Source: Chloroflexota bacterium
Lineage (GTDB): Bacteria > Chloroflexota > Anaerolineae > Anaerolineales > Anaerolineaceae
DNA length: 64,000 nucleotides
Direction of reading: 5' to 3'
NCBI GenBank assembly: GCA_004347695.1
Contig: SLTK01000007.1
Span: 412,823 to 476,822, forward strand
The position numbers and the translations under genes are program-made. Below, in pieces: positions 55,345 through 64,000 of this stretch; the first letter of the stretch is position 1; every line of letters starts with the position of its first letter. The notes beneath the pieces are model-generated. The model was not told the origin of the DNA. It did not search any database and was given only the letters and a program-made list of their open reading frames with translations.

Positions 55345-55836
55345 TCAGGACCCAAATTTATGATCATCTCGCCAGTTTATCGGATTAGCATCGATATAAT
55401 CCCAAACCAAACGGTGTTCCTCGTCATTTCGAATGATATGGTCATAAAATGATGTTTGCCAAATCGAATATCCCACCTGCTTTGTGATGAACCCTTTCAA
55501 TTGATTGATGATCGTTGAAACCGTGGGGGAGCGCGCTGCGCTCCCGCTATTCTCTGTTAATAGCAGGATCATATGAATATGGTTCGGCATAATTGCGTAT
55601 TTTTCTACGCAGGCATTCGGATAAAATTGGGAAATGTTGTTTATCGCCGCATCGGCAAAATTCCCTATTTTTGAAAGGGGAATATCATCAATCGACACGG
55701 TTGTGGAATGGTCAACGGCATTCCACAATATGTGACTCTTTCCTTTTACACATACTGTAATGAAATATGCATTGTTTTGTGAATAATCATAACCAGCCAG
55801 TCGATTTAACTTACGTTTCGGTAAGTTCATAATCAT
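55345..55836 (-). CDS. REP-associated tyrosine transposase (RAYT), second copy
   Basis: A 163-residue homologue of the preceding RAYT, in tandem on the same strand: RLAGYDYSQNNAYFITVCV, HUH motif MPNHIHMILL and IIRNDEEHRLVWDYIDANP. Again a REP palindrome (about 55525-55555) is placed in frame, read as SGSAARSPTVS, at the same position as in the other copy. The two are similar but not recent duplicates. Start 55836 or 55830; both have weak ribosome sites. Confidence 0.88.
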   Translation of the reverse strand: MIMNLPKRKLNRLAGYDYSQNNAYFITVCVKGKSHILWNAVDHSTTVSIDDIPLSKIGNFADAAINNISQFYPNACVEKYAIMPNHIHMILLLTENSGSAARSPTVSTIINQLKGFITKQVGYSIWQTSFYDHIIRNDEEHRLVWDYIDANPINWRDDHKFGS

Positions 55837-55842
55837 CCCATT

Positions 55843-55962
55843 TGCGGGAGCGTGCTGTGTCTCCCTTAATTTTAGCTCGAACTTCCGATACGGGAGCGCA
55901 CAGCATTTTCCTCTATGTAAGTTCACTGGTTCGGGAGCGCACTGCGCTCCCCTACAATTTCG
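55843..55962. repeat. REP-like palindromes upstream of the second RAYT
   Basis: Three elements: GCGGGAGCGTGCTGTGTCTC near 55843, ACGGGAGCGCACAGCA near 55889, and GGGAGCGCACTGCGCTCCCC near 55933. The last is the closest to the core palindrome. Confidence 0.8.
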
Positions 55963-56044
55963 CTTGCTCCACCAATGCGGAAGCGCTGCTTACAGATTTT
56001 TTTACGGTGGAAATGCCCCCTAGGAGTAATTTTACAATAATTGG

Positions 56045-56107
56045 CCAGGCAGTGGCGGGCAGCTATAGAGGCAGCATTGCCCGCCACTGCCTGGTTTGAT
56101 TTATAAT
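56045..56107 (+). promoter_or_regulatory. long hairpin and -10 box before the response regulator gene
   Basis: CCAGGCAGTGGCGGGCA (56045-56061) pairs perfectly over 17 bp with TGCCCGCCACTGCCTGG (56078-56094). TATAAT is at 56102-56107, 6 nt before ATG 56114, so a leaderless start is predicted. The hairpin overlaps the -35 area; it may be an operator, a terminator for upstream reading, or another palindromic repeat. Confidence 0.55.
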
Positions 56108-56113
56108 CAGCTA

Positions 56114-56794
56114 ATGGCAGAGCCGCGAATCGATCACAAGGTGCGGGTAATACTGGCGGACGACCACGCGGTGGTGCGTGCCGGAATCCGCCAATTCCTG
56201 GAACGAAGCGGCCGAATACAGGTGCTGGCAGAGGCGAACAATGGGCGGGAAGCCTGCCAGCTAGTCGACCAGCAGACGCCGGATGTGGCCATCCTGGATG
56301 TCCAGATGCCGGAACTGAGCGGCATAGAGGTCACGCGCTGGATTCGGACCAACCACCCGTCCGTCGGTGTGCTGGTATTGACTGCCTACGACGACGAACC
56401 ATACGTCCAGGCTGTATTGCGGGCTGGCGCGAACGGCTATGTGCTCAAAACCGCCGGGCCCGATGAGATTGTGCGCGCGGTTCTGGACGTGGCTGAAGGC
56501 CGGGATGTATTGGACGCAACCATGGCGCGCCGTTTGATTACGCGCACCGAACAGCCGGCGCCGCTGATCGAGCCTCTCACGGAGCGCGAACTGGAAATTC
56601 TGACCCTGGCGGGCAAAGGATTGACCAACAAGGCAATCGGTGTGGCGTTGCATATCAGCGACCGCACGGTGCAAAATCACCTGGCGCATATATTCCAGAA
56701 ATTGCAGGCTGCCAGCCGGACGGAAGCCGTCATGCGAGGGGTTTCTCTGGGTCTGCTGCCAGCCAGTCTGGCAGGCGCTGAATCGGGATCTTAA
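56114..56794 (+). CDS. NarL/FixJ-family response regulator
   Basis: A 226-residue regulator. Receiver domain 8-125 with acidic pocket ADD and phospho-acceptor Asp in VAILDVQMPELSG, plus Thr and Lys switch residues (LTAYDD, YVLKTAG). The LuxR-type DNA-binding domain follows at 155-215 (LTERELEILTLAGKGLTNKAIG, RTVQNHLAHIF). ATG 56114 lacks a ribosome site. The cognate kinase gene starts 2 nt after its stop. Confidence 0.95.
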   Translation: MAEPRIDHKVRVILADDHAVVRAGIRQFLERSGRIQVLAEANNGREACQLVDQQTPDVAILDVQMPELSGIEVTRWIRTNHPSVGVLVLTAYDDEPYVQAVLRAGANGYVLKTAGPDEIVRAVLDVAEGRDVLDATMARRLITRTEQPAPLIEPLTERELEILTLAGKGLTNKAIGVALHISDRTVQNHLAHIFQKLQAASRTEAVMRGVSLGLLPASLAGAESGS

Positions 56795-56796
56795 GC

Positions 56797-58527
56797 GTGA
56801 CCAAGGGGTCAAGTACAATTTTGCCGCTTCCCGGGTTGCGCTGGCGCGGCTTTACGCTTCAGCTTTTTTTGCTGACTATTCTGCCACTGACCGTCCTGGT
56901 GTTCGGCGCGGTGCTCCTCAGCCAGTCGCTGCATCACCAGGCGATGGTACAACTGGTCGGTGACCGAAATTTGCGCGCGGTACGCGCAGCCTCGGATGCC
57001 CTCTCCATGCAGTTAGACCGGAAGGTGTACAGCCTGCGCACGGCAGCCCGCATCCTCGAGGTCGGGGCGACATTGGCCGGGGATAGCCCGGCACTCGACC
57101 TGATTGGCGCAGAATTCGACGGCGGGCTGGGGCTGTATGATGCACAGGACAACCTGATCACTTCCCTGAATGGAGCGAATTATTTGCAGTCGCTGCCTGC
57201 CAGCCAGTCGAATTTCTGGGTCCAGATCAAGGCTCCCCAACCGCAATCAGCTATTTTGACCACGGACACGTATTTTCCTGGCGGCACGCTTGTTTGGGCC
57301 GGCTTGAAACTATCAGACGGCCGCGTCCTGGTCGGCGGATTTTTATCTGAACAGGTCATTCAGCAGACCGTAGCTTCCATCTTAACCACCAATCAGGCGC
57401 GGATGCTGGTTGTCAATCAGGCAGGGGAGATATTATATTATTCCGGCGACCGGGCCACGCTGGGACAGCCGCTGGATATGCCAGGCGTGGCTGAAGCGCT
57501 CAATGGAGAGAGTGGGGTCAACACGGTTGCCAGCCATCACGGTGATCTGGTAACAGCTTTCAGCACCATCCCGCAGGCTGGTTGGGCACTGGTGCTGGAA
57601 GAGAACTGGGAAGAAATCGCCACCCCGTTTTTGAGCACAACCCAGTCTGCGCCACTGCTGCTGGCGCCACTGCTGGTTTTGGCGTTGATCGCCTTATGGT
57701 TTGGGGCGCGGCAGATCATTCAACCTCTGCAGGAATTAGAGGTGAAGGCTTCTCGTCTGGCGCATGGCGATTTTGACTCGATCCGCGAATCGGTTGGCGG
57801 AATTGCCGAAATTCACCAGTTGCAGAATGTGTTGAGCAGCACGGCCAACGATTTGGAATCTGCCCAGGATGCACTGCGTGGCTATATTGGGGCAATCACC
57901 GCTGGGGTCGAGAAGGAACGGCGCGGGCTGGCCCGCGAACTGCATGACGATACCCTGCAGGCATTGATTGCGCTCAACCAGCGTTTTCAAATGGCGCGAG
58001 CGTCAGCGGCAACCGATGAAGAACGCGTTTCCATCACCCAACTGCAGGAAATGACCGAACAGACCATCGCCAATTTACGCCGCATCGTGCGCGGGCTGCG
58101 CCCGATCTACCTGGAAGATCTGGGACTGGCAGCTGCGTTGGAAATGCTGGCGAAAGAAAGCACTCAGGTTGGCAGCACACCGGTAAAATTCGAGGTTAGC
58201 GGGGAATCTCGTCGTCTGGCGCCCGAGGTTGAGGTGGCTTTATACCGCATGGCGCAGGAGGCACTGAGCAACGCACAGCAGCATGCTCAAGCCGATCAAA
58301 TTTGGCTGCAAATTCTTTTTACTCCAGAAACGGTGACTTTGACCATCAACGATGACGGCGCAGGATTCGAAGTGCCTGAAATGCCGGACGTGTATGCCCG
58401 ACAGGGCCATTTTGGGCTTTTAAGCCTTACTGAACGCGCTGAGTTGATCGGGGGAGATTTGAAGATTTGGTCGGGTGATAAAGGAACAAAAATAGAGGTC
58501 ACAGTACCTCAGACGTCCATTGAGTAG
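56797..58527 (+). CDS. NarX/DesK-type sensor histidine kinase
   Basis: A 576-residue kinase. The first membrane helix is near 20-43, followed by a large extracytoplasmic sensor of double-Cache type up to about 285. A second helix at about 285-308 leads to HAMP (residues 308-360), HisKA_3 with the phospho-acceptor His in ARELHDDTLQAL, and HATPase_c with EALSNAQQHA and NDDGAGF. GTG 56797 start. Pairs with the response regulator just upstream. Signal unknown; the neighbourhood suggests redox or metal stress. Confidence 0.92.
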   Translation: MTKGSSTILPLPGLRWRGFTLQLFLLTILPLTVLVFGAVLLSQSLHHQAMVQLVGDRNLRAVRAASDALSMQLDRKVYSLRTAARILEVGATLAGDSPALDLIGAEFDGGLGLYDAQDNLITSLNGANYLQSLPASQSNFWVQIKAPQPQSAILTTDTYFPGGTLVWAGLKLSDGRVLVGGFLSEQVIQQTVASILTTNQARMLVVNQAGEILYYSGDRATLGQPLDMPGVAEALNGESGVNTVASHHGDLVTAFSTIPQAGWALVLEENWEEIATPFLSTTQSAPLLLAPLLVLALIALWFGARQIIQPLQELEVKASRLAHGDFDSIRESVGGIAEIHQLQNVLSSTANDLESAQDALRGYIGAITAGVEKERRGLARELHDDTLQALIALNQRFQMARASAATDEERVSITQLQEMTEQTIANLRRIVRGLRPIYLEDLGLAAALEMLAKESTQVGSTPVKFEVSGESRRLAPEVEVALYRMAQEALSNAQQHAQADQIWLQILFTPETVTLTINDDGAGFEVPEMPDVYARQGHFGLLSLTERAELIGGDLKIWSGDKGTKIEVTVPQTSIE

Positions 58528-58586
58528 AGGTTAAAGCTGCACGTATGACGATTTGTCACTTGCAAAATGTTGGTTTTGGGTATAAA

Positions 58587-58606
58587 ATATGAATACTTGT
58601 TCATAT
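58587..58606 (+). promoter_or_regulatory. SmtB/CadC-type operator
   Basis: ATATGAA-TACTTG-TTCATAT is a perfect inverted repeat of the kind bound by zinc/cadmium-responsive ArsR proteins (TGAACAnnnnTTCA-like on the other strand). It lies just before the TTG start at 58625 and overlaps the likely promoter. Confidence 0.8.
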
Positions 58607-58624
58607 ATTCAGAGGTAAAACCTA

Positions 58625-58999
58625 TTGATTAAATCTCTTGCCGCCTGTGAAGAAACTGTTATCCATGAGGATGAGGTTTTGGCTGCCAGCCGCACATTGA
58701 TCGACGGGCAGACCGCCGGACGGTTGGCGCAGATTTTTTCTGCGCTCTCCGATCCAACCCGGCTGCGCATCATATCGGCCCTTTCAGACCATGAATTATG
58801 CGTTTGCGACCTGTCGGTCGTACTTGGCATGAGTCAGAGCGCGGTCTCGCACCAGTTGCGGCTGCTGCGCAACCTGAACCTGGTCAAATACCGCAAGGAA
58901 GGCCGCATCGTTTATTACGCGCTGGATGACGAGCATATTCGTGAACTGTACGAACGTGGACTGGAGCACACTGCTCATCAGAAAAAATTGGAGGCATAA
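58625..58999 (+). CDS. ArsR/SmtB-family metal-responsive repressor (CadC/SmtB-like)
   Basis: A 124-residue metal sensor. N-terminal Cys in AACEETVIHED, then the winged helix with the metal-box ELCVCDLSVVLGMSQSAVSHQ, and a C-terminal helix DDEHIRELYERGLEHTAHQ with Asp/His positions of the alpha-5 zinc site. Both the alpha-3N/Cys and alpha-5 sites may bind metal. TTG at 58625 follows AGAGG at 10 nt. It very likely represses itself and the P-type ATPase gene, from which it is separated by 5 nt, until Zn, Cd or Pb binds. Confidence 0.92.
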   Translation: MIKSLAACEETVIHEDEVLAASRTLIDGQTAGRLAQIFSALSDPTRLRIISALSDHELCVCDLSVVLGMSQSAVSHQLRLLRNLNLVKYRKEGRIVYYALDDEHIRELYERGLEHTAHQKKLEA

Positions 59000-59004
59000 A
59001 GCCG

Positions 59005-61188
59005 TTGACTGAAAAACAAACCTACTTAATTGACGGAATGGATTGCGCCGATTGCGTGCTGACCATCGAGCGCGGCATTCGGAAACTGGACGGCGTTCAC
59101 TCGGTGGAAGTGAACCTGGTTACCACCCGCATGGTCATCGAAGGCCAGGTTGCGCCCGAAACTGTTCGCCAACGAGTGGAAGCGCTTGGCTATGGCCTTA
59201 AAGATCCCGAACCGTTGCCCAGGACCGCGCAACGGGCAAAATTTTTCCCTGGCTTTATTCAATATTTATTGGGTTCGCGCGAGAACCGCTTTGCCCTGGT
59301 AGGGGGCGGGCTGATTGTAATAGGGTTCCTGCTGCGTCAGATCGGAATCCCCGAATTATGGTCGAATAGCCTGCAAATTGCGGCGCTGGCGCTGGCAGGT
59401 TTTCCAATCGCCCGCAGCGCAATCAACAATTTGCTGATCAATCGCAGCTTCAGCATCAACTTTTTGATGTCCGCGGCTGCCATCGGCGCGGTGATTATTG
59501 GTGAAATTCCAGAAGCTGCCTCACTCATCTTTTTATTCGTCATTGCCGAGGCGTTGGAAGGCTATACTGCCGAGCGAGCACGTGGGTCACTGCGCGATCT
59601 GGCTGCGTTGGCCCCGGCGCGCGCTTTGTTGATCACCGCTGACGGCGTGGAAGTGACAACGGGCGTCGAAAATCTGAAAATTGGCGACCGGATCCTGGTG
59701 AAACCGGGCGAGCGTATCCCGATGGACGGGATGATCCTGAGCGGTACAAGCGGCATCAACCAGGCGCCGATTACCGGCGAAAGCTTGCCGGTCGAAAAGA
59801 ATGTCGGTGATGAAGTCTTTGCCGGGACGGTAAACGGCGCTGGCGCGCTTGAGATCAAGGTCATGCGCCTGGTGACGGACAATACCCTGGCACGCATCAT
59901 TCAACTGGTGGAGCAGGCGCAGTCCATGCGGGCGCCAGCCCAACGCTTTATCGACAAATTTGCCCAGATTTACACACCGGCCATGATGGCGCTGGCAGTA
60001 TTGGTGGCAGTCGTGCCGCCGCTGCTGCTTGGCGAGCCTTTCCTCAACCTGGCGGATGGGACATACGGCTGGCTCTACCGTGGGCTGGCGCTGCTGGTTA
60101 TTGGCTGCCCGTGCGCGCTGGTCATCAGCACGCCGGTGACAATTGTCTCGGCTATAACGGCAGCAGCCCGGCGCGGCGTCCTCATCAAAGGCGGCGTACA
60201 CCTGGAAGCGCTGCAGCGCATCAAAGCAGTTGCTTTCGATAAGACCGGTACTCTGACGCGCGGTCAGCCGGTGGTTTCCGCCGCCCGGACACTGGAGTGC
60301 GATTGTGAAGAAACTTGCGAGTCCTGTGACGACTTGCTGGCGCTGGCAGCTTCGATCGAGCGCCGCTCCAATCATCCCCTGGCGCAGGCGGTTGTGACGG
60401 CGGCCGCGCAGCGCGGCATAGCGGAACGTTATCCCCCGGCTGAAGCGGTGGTGAGTCTGGCCGGTATGGGACTGCAGGGCAAGGTTAATGGACGTCTCGC
60501 CACGATTGGCAACCACCATCTGTTCGATGAGCAGCACCCGCATGCCGACCGCCTGTGCGATTGGGTCGAATCTGCCGAAGAATTAGGCCAAACGACCATG
60601 CTGGTTTGCGACGGTGATCGGGTGCGCGGTTACCTGGCCGTGGCCGATCAGTTACGCCCGGAGAGCCGGGAGGTGATCGCGGAGTTGAAGGCGCTTGGCA
60701 AAGAGATCGCCCTGTTGACCGGAGACAATCCGCGTGCCGCCCAGGCCGTTTCGCAGGCATTGGATGTGGATCGGGTGCACGCGGGCTTGCTGCCTGCTGG
60801 CAAGGTCGAAGCGGTGCAGGCGCTGCGCAGTGAACTGGGTGAAGTGGTCATGGTTGGGGACGGCATCAATGATGCGCCGGCGCTGGCAACTGCCAGTGTT
60901 GGAATCGCGATGGGCGGGGCATCTTCGGCGCAGGCCATGGAAACCGCCGATGTGGTGTTGATGGGCGAAGATTTACGCCAGCTTCCGTACGCCTTCCGGC
61001 TGGCCGGTCTCACCCAGCGGGTGATGGTGCAGAATATTGCCCTTTCTTTGGCGACCAAGCTAATCTTTATCGTGCTGGCCTTGAGCGGCGCAGCCACCCT
61101 GTGGATGGCGGTGCTGGCAGATATGGGCGTTTCCCTGCTTGTGACCTTCAACGGCATGCGACCGCTGGCCTTCGAGCGAACTGGTTGA
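59005..61188 (+). CDS. heavy-metal P-type ATPase, Zn/Cd/Pb type
   Basis: Exports divalent soft metals using ATP. The 727-residue protein has an N-terminal HMA domain with GMDCADC, the TGES loop, the CPC motif in IGCPCALVIST (about residue 366), phosphorylation site DKTGT (about 411), the HP motif SNHPLA and GDGINDAPAL. A loop rich in Cys/Glu (LECDCEETCESCDD) comes soon after DKTGT. The last membrane pair with LADMGVSLLV matches the Zn/Cd/Pb subgroup rather than CopA. Start TTG 59005 follows GGAGG. Confidence 0.95.
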   Translation: MTEKQTYLIDGMDCADCVLTIERGIRKLDGVHSVEVNLVTTRMVIEGQVAPETVRQRVEALGYGLKDPEPLPRTAQRAKFFPGFIQYLLGSRENRFALVGGGLIVIGFLLRQIGIPELWSNSLQIAALALAGFPIARSAINNLLINRSFSINFLMSAAAIGAVIIGEIPEAASLIFLFVIAEALEGYTAERARGSLRDLAALAPARALLITADGVEVTTGVENLKIGDRILVKPGERIPMDGMILSGTSGINQAPITGESLPVEKNVGDEVFAGTVNGAGALEIKVMRLVTDNTLARIIQLVEQAQSMRAPAQRFIDKFAQIYTPAMMALAVLVAVVPPLLLGEPFLNLADGTYGWLYRGLALLVIGCPCALVISTPVTIVSAITAAARRGVLIKGGVHLEALQRIKAVAFDKTGTLTRGQPVVSAARTLECDCEETCESCDDLLALAASIERRSNHPLAQAVVTAAAQRGIAERYPPAEAVVSLAGMGLQGKVNGRLATIGNHHLFDEQHPHADRLCDWVESAEELGQTTMLVCDGDRVRGYLAVADQLRPESREVIAELKALGKEIALLTGDNPRAAQAVSQALDVDRVHAGLLPAGKVEAVQALRSELGEVVMVGDGINDAPALATASVGIAMGGASSAQAMETADVVLMGEDLRQLPYAFRLAGLTQRVMVQNIALSLATKLIFIVLALSGAATLWMAVLADMGVSLLVTFNGMRPLAFERTG

Positions 61189-61216
61189 TATCTCAATTTA
61201 AAAAAAACATCAAAAA

Positions 61217-61560
61217 TTGTCACCCTGAACGCAGTGAAGGGTCTCGAAGACAGCGATCGATATGTTTAGCTGCGCTCACACACAGCGTGCCCCACCCGAA
61301 GAGTGCTCTGTGAGTGAACGAAGTGAAGGGTCTCCTAACCTGCTACGAGATGTTTCGCTACGCTCAACATGACACAATGCGTCACCCTGTGGGTAACATG
61401 ACACAATGTGTCACCCTGAACGAAGTGAAGGGTCTTGGCGACAGCCATTGAGATATTTCGTCGCTGTTCCAAAAGTGGTTTACCGGGCTATTTTAACGGG
61501 ACGGGGTGGAACCCGTCCCCTACCCGGAGGGTTTTCATGCCCGCCAGGTAGGGAACCGCC
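61217..61560. repeat. dispersed TGTCACCCTGAACG-type repeats and a palindrome
   Basis: The 405-bp gap after the ATPase gene holds several pieces of a repeat with core TCACCCTGAACGAAGTGAAG (61217, 61320, 61410), plus GTGCTCTGTGAGTG as also seen at 25894. GGGACGGGGTGGAACCCGTC near 61499 is a palindrome followed by CCCTACC. No gene is seen. Confidence 0.75.
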
Positions 61561-61593
61561 CCGGTTGTCGAATGACATTATTTCTTCCGAAAA

Positions 61594-63177
61594 TTATTCC
61601 GGCCGGTGGTAGAGTTTGAAAGTCCCAACCTCGGTGATGTCGACGCTGGCATCATTTTTTGTCCATTCTTTCCTGGCAAAATATTCACCGCCAAGGATTT
61701 CCCAGCCGCTGGCTTCAAATCCGCCTTTTTCAAAGTTCATTTCGCTTTCGTGCAACGGCAGGAAAAAACCGGTCCATAACGGGCTGGGGGGCATATTGTA
61801 TGTGGGCGTATCTTCACAGGTAATCGATACGGATTCACTGGTATTCCCCGGGTAGTACAGCATATTGAAATCTTCGACGCTGCCAAGCGGGTTGGCAGTC
61901 GAAGTTTCGCCCGGGACAATTGCCAGATCGAGCACCTCAAAATCGCCGCCGCCGCGGTTGCTGGTGACCGCGCAGTCTGTGACCCTGAATTCAAACGCAG
62001 TGTTGATTAGAGGTGAATTGCCTTTCATGGATAAGTCCTGCGGGTTAAATTGCAGGATAGTTTTTGATTCCACCGTCGAGTCGTAGCCACCGCCCCCGCC
62101 ATCATGAAAAATCCCGTCTGAATGAAACTCGAGCTCGAACCGCAGACATTTACGCACGTAATCCCTGGCATTCTCCAATGCCGGGCTGCCTTCGGCGAAC
62201 CCCAATAATTGGTACTGCCTTTCCGTTCCCAGCCAGACAGGTATAATCCTTTGGATCACATGGTCGTCGCGGCACATTTCGTATTCTTCCTTCATGCACA
62301 CGTCGGTCACGGTATCCAACAAATCAATGTCGAAGGGCAAACCGGCTTCACTGTCGCCAGACCCGAGCAATTGCTTTTGGCGTTCATGTCCCAGTACTGT
62401 TTGCAGCGCCAGTTGTCCGGCAGCACAGCTCTCGCCGGCTGCGGCAACACGCGGCTTGACCACCTGTTCTTCATACTCTTTAAAGTACGCCTCAAAATCC
62501 ACATTCGAACCCTCTTCGCCGTTGCCTGATAATTGTCTTTGCCGCTCAAGGGCCAATTGCTCGGCAATTTGGCTATCAAGGCGGGCTTCCGCGCTGCCGC
62601 CCAGCCGTTTACGCACCGGCTCGATATCCGCCAGCAGCCCTTTGGTGACGCCATAGCCGCTGAAATGCGAGATCTGGATTTTTATTTCACTCGATTCAAC
62701 CACCGGGGCAGCGAGAATCAAGTCCGTGCCATGACCCTGGTAGCCAAAAAATAGCTGGTGGTCGATCGGAATTTCAACGGCGGGTTTGATGGTCAGAATG
62801 GCATCGCCAAAAAGCTGGAGACCTTCCGGCTCCAGTTGCACCGTATAGGCTGTTCCATCACCAAAAGGCAGACCCGTGATCGCATTGACCGGGGTCATCC
62901 GAATGACCGTTTCGACAACCAGCGCCCCGGCAGGAACATCGAGGGTGAAGATACTGCCGTCGCTGGCAGTGACGCTGAGTGAGCCGCCCTCCACCGGAAT
63001 CGCCTTCTCCGCCTGGCGGTCTGCGTCGGCGGTGATCGTGACCGCGATGGGGTCCGCCGGAATATCAAAGATGGCCTTGACATCCTGTTTGGTTGACGAA
63101 TTTCCCCCGGTCGATCCCTTTGATGAGCATCCTGCTATAAATATGAAGAGAATTATTCCTACCCAGTAATTTTTCAT
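61594..63177 (-). CDS. large secreted lipoprotein with internal repeats
   Basis: A 527-residue lipoprotein (lipobox IAGC). Residues 55-185 form a beta-rich domain of ZU5-like appearance: GGSLSVTASDGSIFTLDVPAGA in pieces, then VIRMTPVNAI and ISHFSGYGV. The middle carries three repeats, each with ERQRQLSG, ERQKQLLG or ERQYQLLG and intervening cysteines. The C-terminal 170 residues are beta-rich. No catalytic motif found. It may bind surface polymer or metal. Single gene, with -10-like TATAAT upstream on its strand near 63222. Confidence 0.7.
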   Translation of the reverse strand: MKNYWVGIILFIFIAGCSSKGSTGGNSSTKQDVKAIFDIPADPIAVTITADADRQAEKAIPVEGGSLSVTASDGSIFTLDVPAGALVVETVIRMTPVNAITGLPFGDGTAYTVQLEPEGLQLFGDAILTIKPAVEIPIDHQLFFGYQGHGTDLILAAPVVESSEIKIQISHFSGYGVTKGLLADIEPVRKRLGGSAEARLDSQIAEQLALERQRQLSGNGEEGSNVDFEAYFKEYEEQVVKPRVAAAGESCAAGQLALQTVLGHERQKQLLGSGDSEAGLPFDIDLLDTVTDVCMKEEYEMCRDDHVIQRIIPVWLGTERQYQLLGFAEGSPALENARDYVRKCLRFELEFHSDGIFHDGGGGGYDSTVESKTILQFNPQDLSMKGNSPLINTAFEFRVTDCAVTSNRGGGDFEVLDLAIVPGETSTANPLGSVEDFNMLYYPGNTSESVSITCEDTPTYNMPPSPLWTGFFLPLHESEMNFEKGGFEASGWEILGGEYFARKEWTKNDASVDITEVGTFKLYHRPE

Positions 63178-63390
63178 CGTTTTCGGCCTCGTTGATTTAT
63201 GATATTTAAGGTAATCTAACTATTATATGGGTAAACAGACGAAATGAGAGGGTGATACTTGAATGATTTTCTCAAAGGAGCAGGAATTCTTGAATTCCAC
63301 CGATATAAAATTTGTTAACCAATCCATAAACGTACGTTTGACGTAATTTAATACAAGTGATTTAGAATAGAAGAAAACAAAGGGGCAGCA

Positions 63391-63825
63391 GTGCAAAAAA
63401 CCAGGGTTTTATTCTTATGCACAGGTAATTCAGCCCGCAGTCAGATGGCAGAGGCCATCCTGCGCAAGCGCGCCGGCGATTATTTCGAAGTGTACAGCGC
63501 GGGGCTCGAGCCCAAGGGATTGAACCCCTACACGCTGCGCGTTTTGAATGAAACTGGGATCGACACATCGGAACTGCGCTCTAAAGCGTTGACGGAATTT
63601 ATCGGTAAACAACACTTTGGCTATCTGATTACCGTTTGTTCGAATGCAGAAGAGAAATGCCCCATTTTTCCGGGCATGGGCATGCGGCTGCACTGGCCGT
63701 TCGATGACCCGGCAGCTTTTCACGGCAGCGAAGAAGAAACGCTGGCGGTCTTCCGTGAGGTACGTGACCAGATTGATGCAACCATAAGCAAGTGGCTGGG
63801 CGCGCAGGGGGTCATGAGCGCATAA
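63391..63825 (+). CDS. arsC: arsenate reductase, thioredoxin-coupled LMW-PTP type
   Basis: A 144-residue low-molecular-weight phosphatase-fold enzyme. P-loop CTGNSARS near the start; the redox cysteine pair in TVCSNAEEKCPIFPG; and PFDDPAAF with the acid Asp. This set distinguishes thioredoxin-linked ArsC from plain phosphatases. It reduces arsenate to arsenite. GTG 63391 with GGGG upstream. A possible promoter has TTGACG at about 63339. No arsenite pump gene is in the window; the SmtB-ATPase pair lies 2 kb away on the same strand. Confidence 0.9.
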   Translation: MQKTRVLFLCTGNSARSQMAEAILRKRAGDYFEVYSAGLEPKGLNPYTLRVLNETGIDTSELRSKALTEFIGKQHFGYLITVCSNAEEKCPIFPGMGMRLHWPFDDPAAFHGSEEETLAVFREVRDQIDATISKWLGAQGVMSA

Positions 63826-63860
63826 GCTGGAAAACCTGTTCAGCGGTGTTGGCTCAAAAG

Positions 63861-63886
63861 CAGGGGCGTCCGGGCAGACACCCCTG
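63861..63886 (+). terminator. terminator-like hairpin after arsC
   Basis: CAGGGGCGTC / GACACCCCTG with a 6-nt loop and one mismatch. It resembles the hairpin at 13676. From 63887 to the window end no gene is visible. Confidence 0.5.
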
Positions 63887-64000
63887 CCGCTGTTAATGAC
63901 CATGGTTGTTCGATAATAATCTGAAGGCCTGCGATCGGTGAGGGGGGTAGAACATCCAATTATTTAAATTGGCTGCCAAAATGGCAATTAATCTTACCTT

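Noticed and set aside
61217..61440. Possible CRISPR or attC cluster
   Set aside because: Repeats are irregular in spacing and orientation and lack both spacer structure and attC cores; they look like a dispersed intergenic repeat.

Overview
The window looks like a chromosomal segment of an uncultured Chloroflexota bacterium, most likely Anaerolineae-like. The grounds are secreted lipoproteins with long Pro/Thr linkers, an archaeal-type HMG-CoA synthase / thiolase-like / DUF35 cluster next to a class II HMG-CoA reductase, and RAYT transposases with REP-like palindromes. No rRNA, tRNA or CRISPR array is visible. Taxonomy is an inference from gene content and style.

Layout. 1-13.6 kb: a 199-bp tandem repeat, dut, valS with a T-box leader and a consensus promoter, a membrane protein, an ArsR/SRPBCC stress-type operon, a decayed RAYT transposase, and a large hybrid sensor kinase paired with a leucine-rich-repeat protein. 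13.7-25.8 kb: class II aldolase, a type III PLP decarboxylase behind a possible structured leader, two secreted proteins, a homocysteine methyltransferase-like gene overlapping a RACo-like corrinoid activator, MarR plus YceI, and a DUF4332 protein. 26.0-31.6 kb: mevalonate entry genes (HMG-CoA reductase, HMG-CoA synthase, thiolase homologue, DUF35). A GxxExxY element sits between reductase and synthase. The thiolase homologue has lost its catalytic Cys and both catalytic His residues.

31.6-49.0 kb is an accessory region that starts right at the 3' end of the DUF35 gene. It holds five copies of a roughly 40-bp sequence encoding the DUF35 C-terminal tail, four of them followed by intrinsic terminators. 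It also holds several attC-like sites of the integron-cassette type (R'' RYYYAAC, R' GTTRRRY, imperfect hairpin) and no visible integrase. The cargo is typical of defence islands and cassettes: a decayed type I restriction-modification locus carrying an intact AbiEi/AbiEii pair, a truncated MBL-fold protein plus a putative PD-(D/E)XK protein, an IS982-type remnant, HigB/HigA, three RibD-C/DHFR-like genes (one a truncated near-identical duplicate), an epimerase, PaiB-like, SRPBCC and DUF1801-like proteins.

49.6-61.2 kb is a copper/redox and metal-response region. It has a Met/Gly-rich PepSY-like protein and a DUF1573 protein divergent from a PCYCGC lipoprotein, two CuA-type cupredoxins (one fused to cytochrome c) and a NapH/NosR-like ferredoxin membrane protein. 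Next come two RAYT transposases amid REP palindromes, a NarL-type two-component system, and an SmtB/ArsR repressor with a Zn/Cd-type P-type ATPase. The window ends with a large lipoprotein and an ArsC-type arsenate reductase.

A recurring regulatory design is seen at arsR (7439), abiEi (35866), higB (45279) and the response regulator (56114): the -10 box lies about 6-7 nt before the start codon, which predicts leaderless mRNAs, and at the first three an inverted repeat overlaps the promoter.
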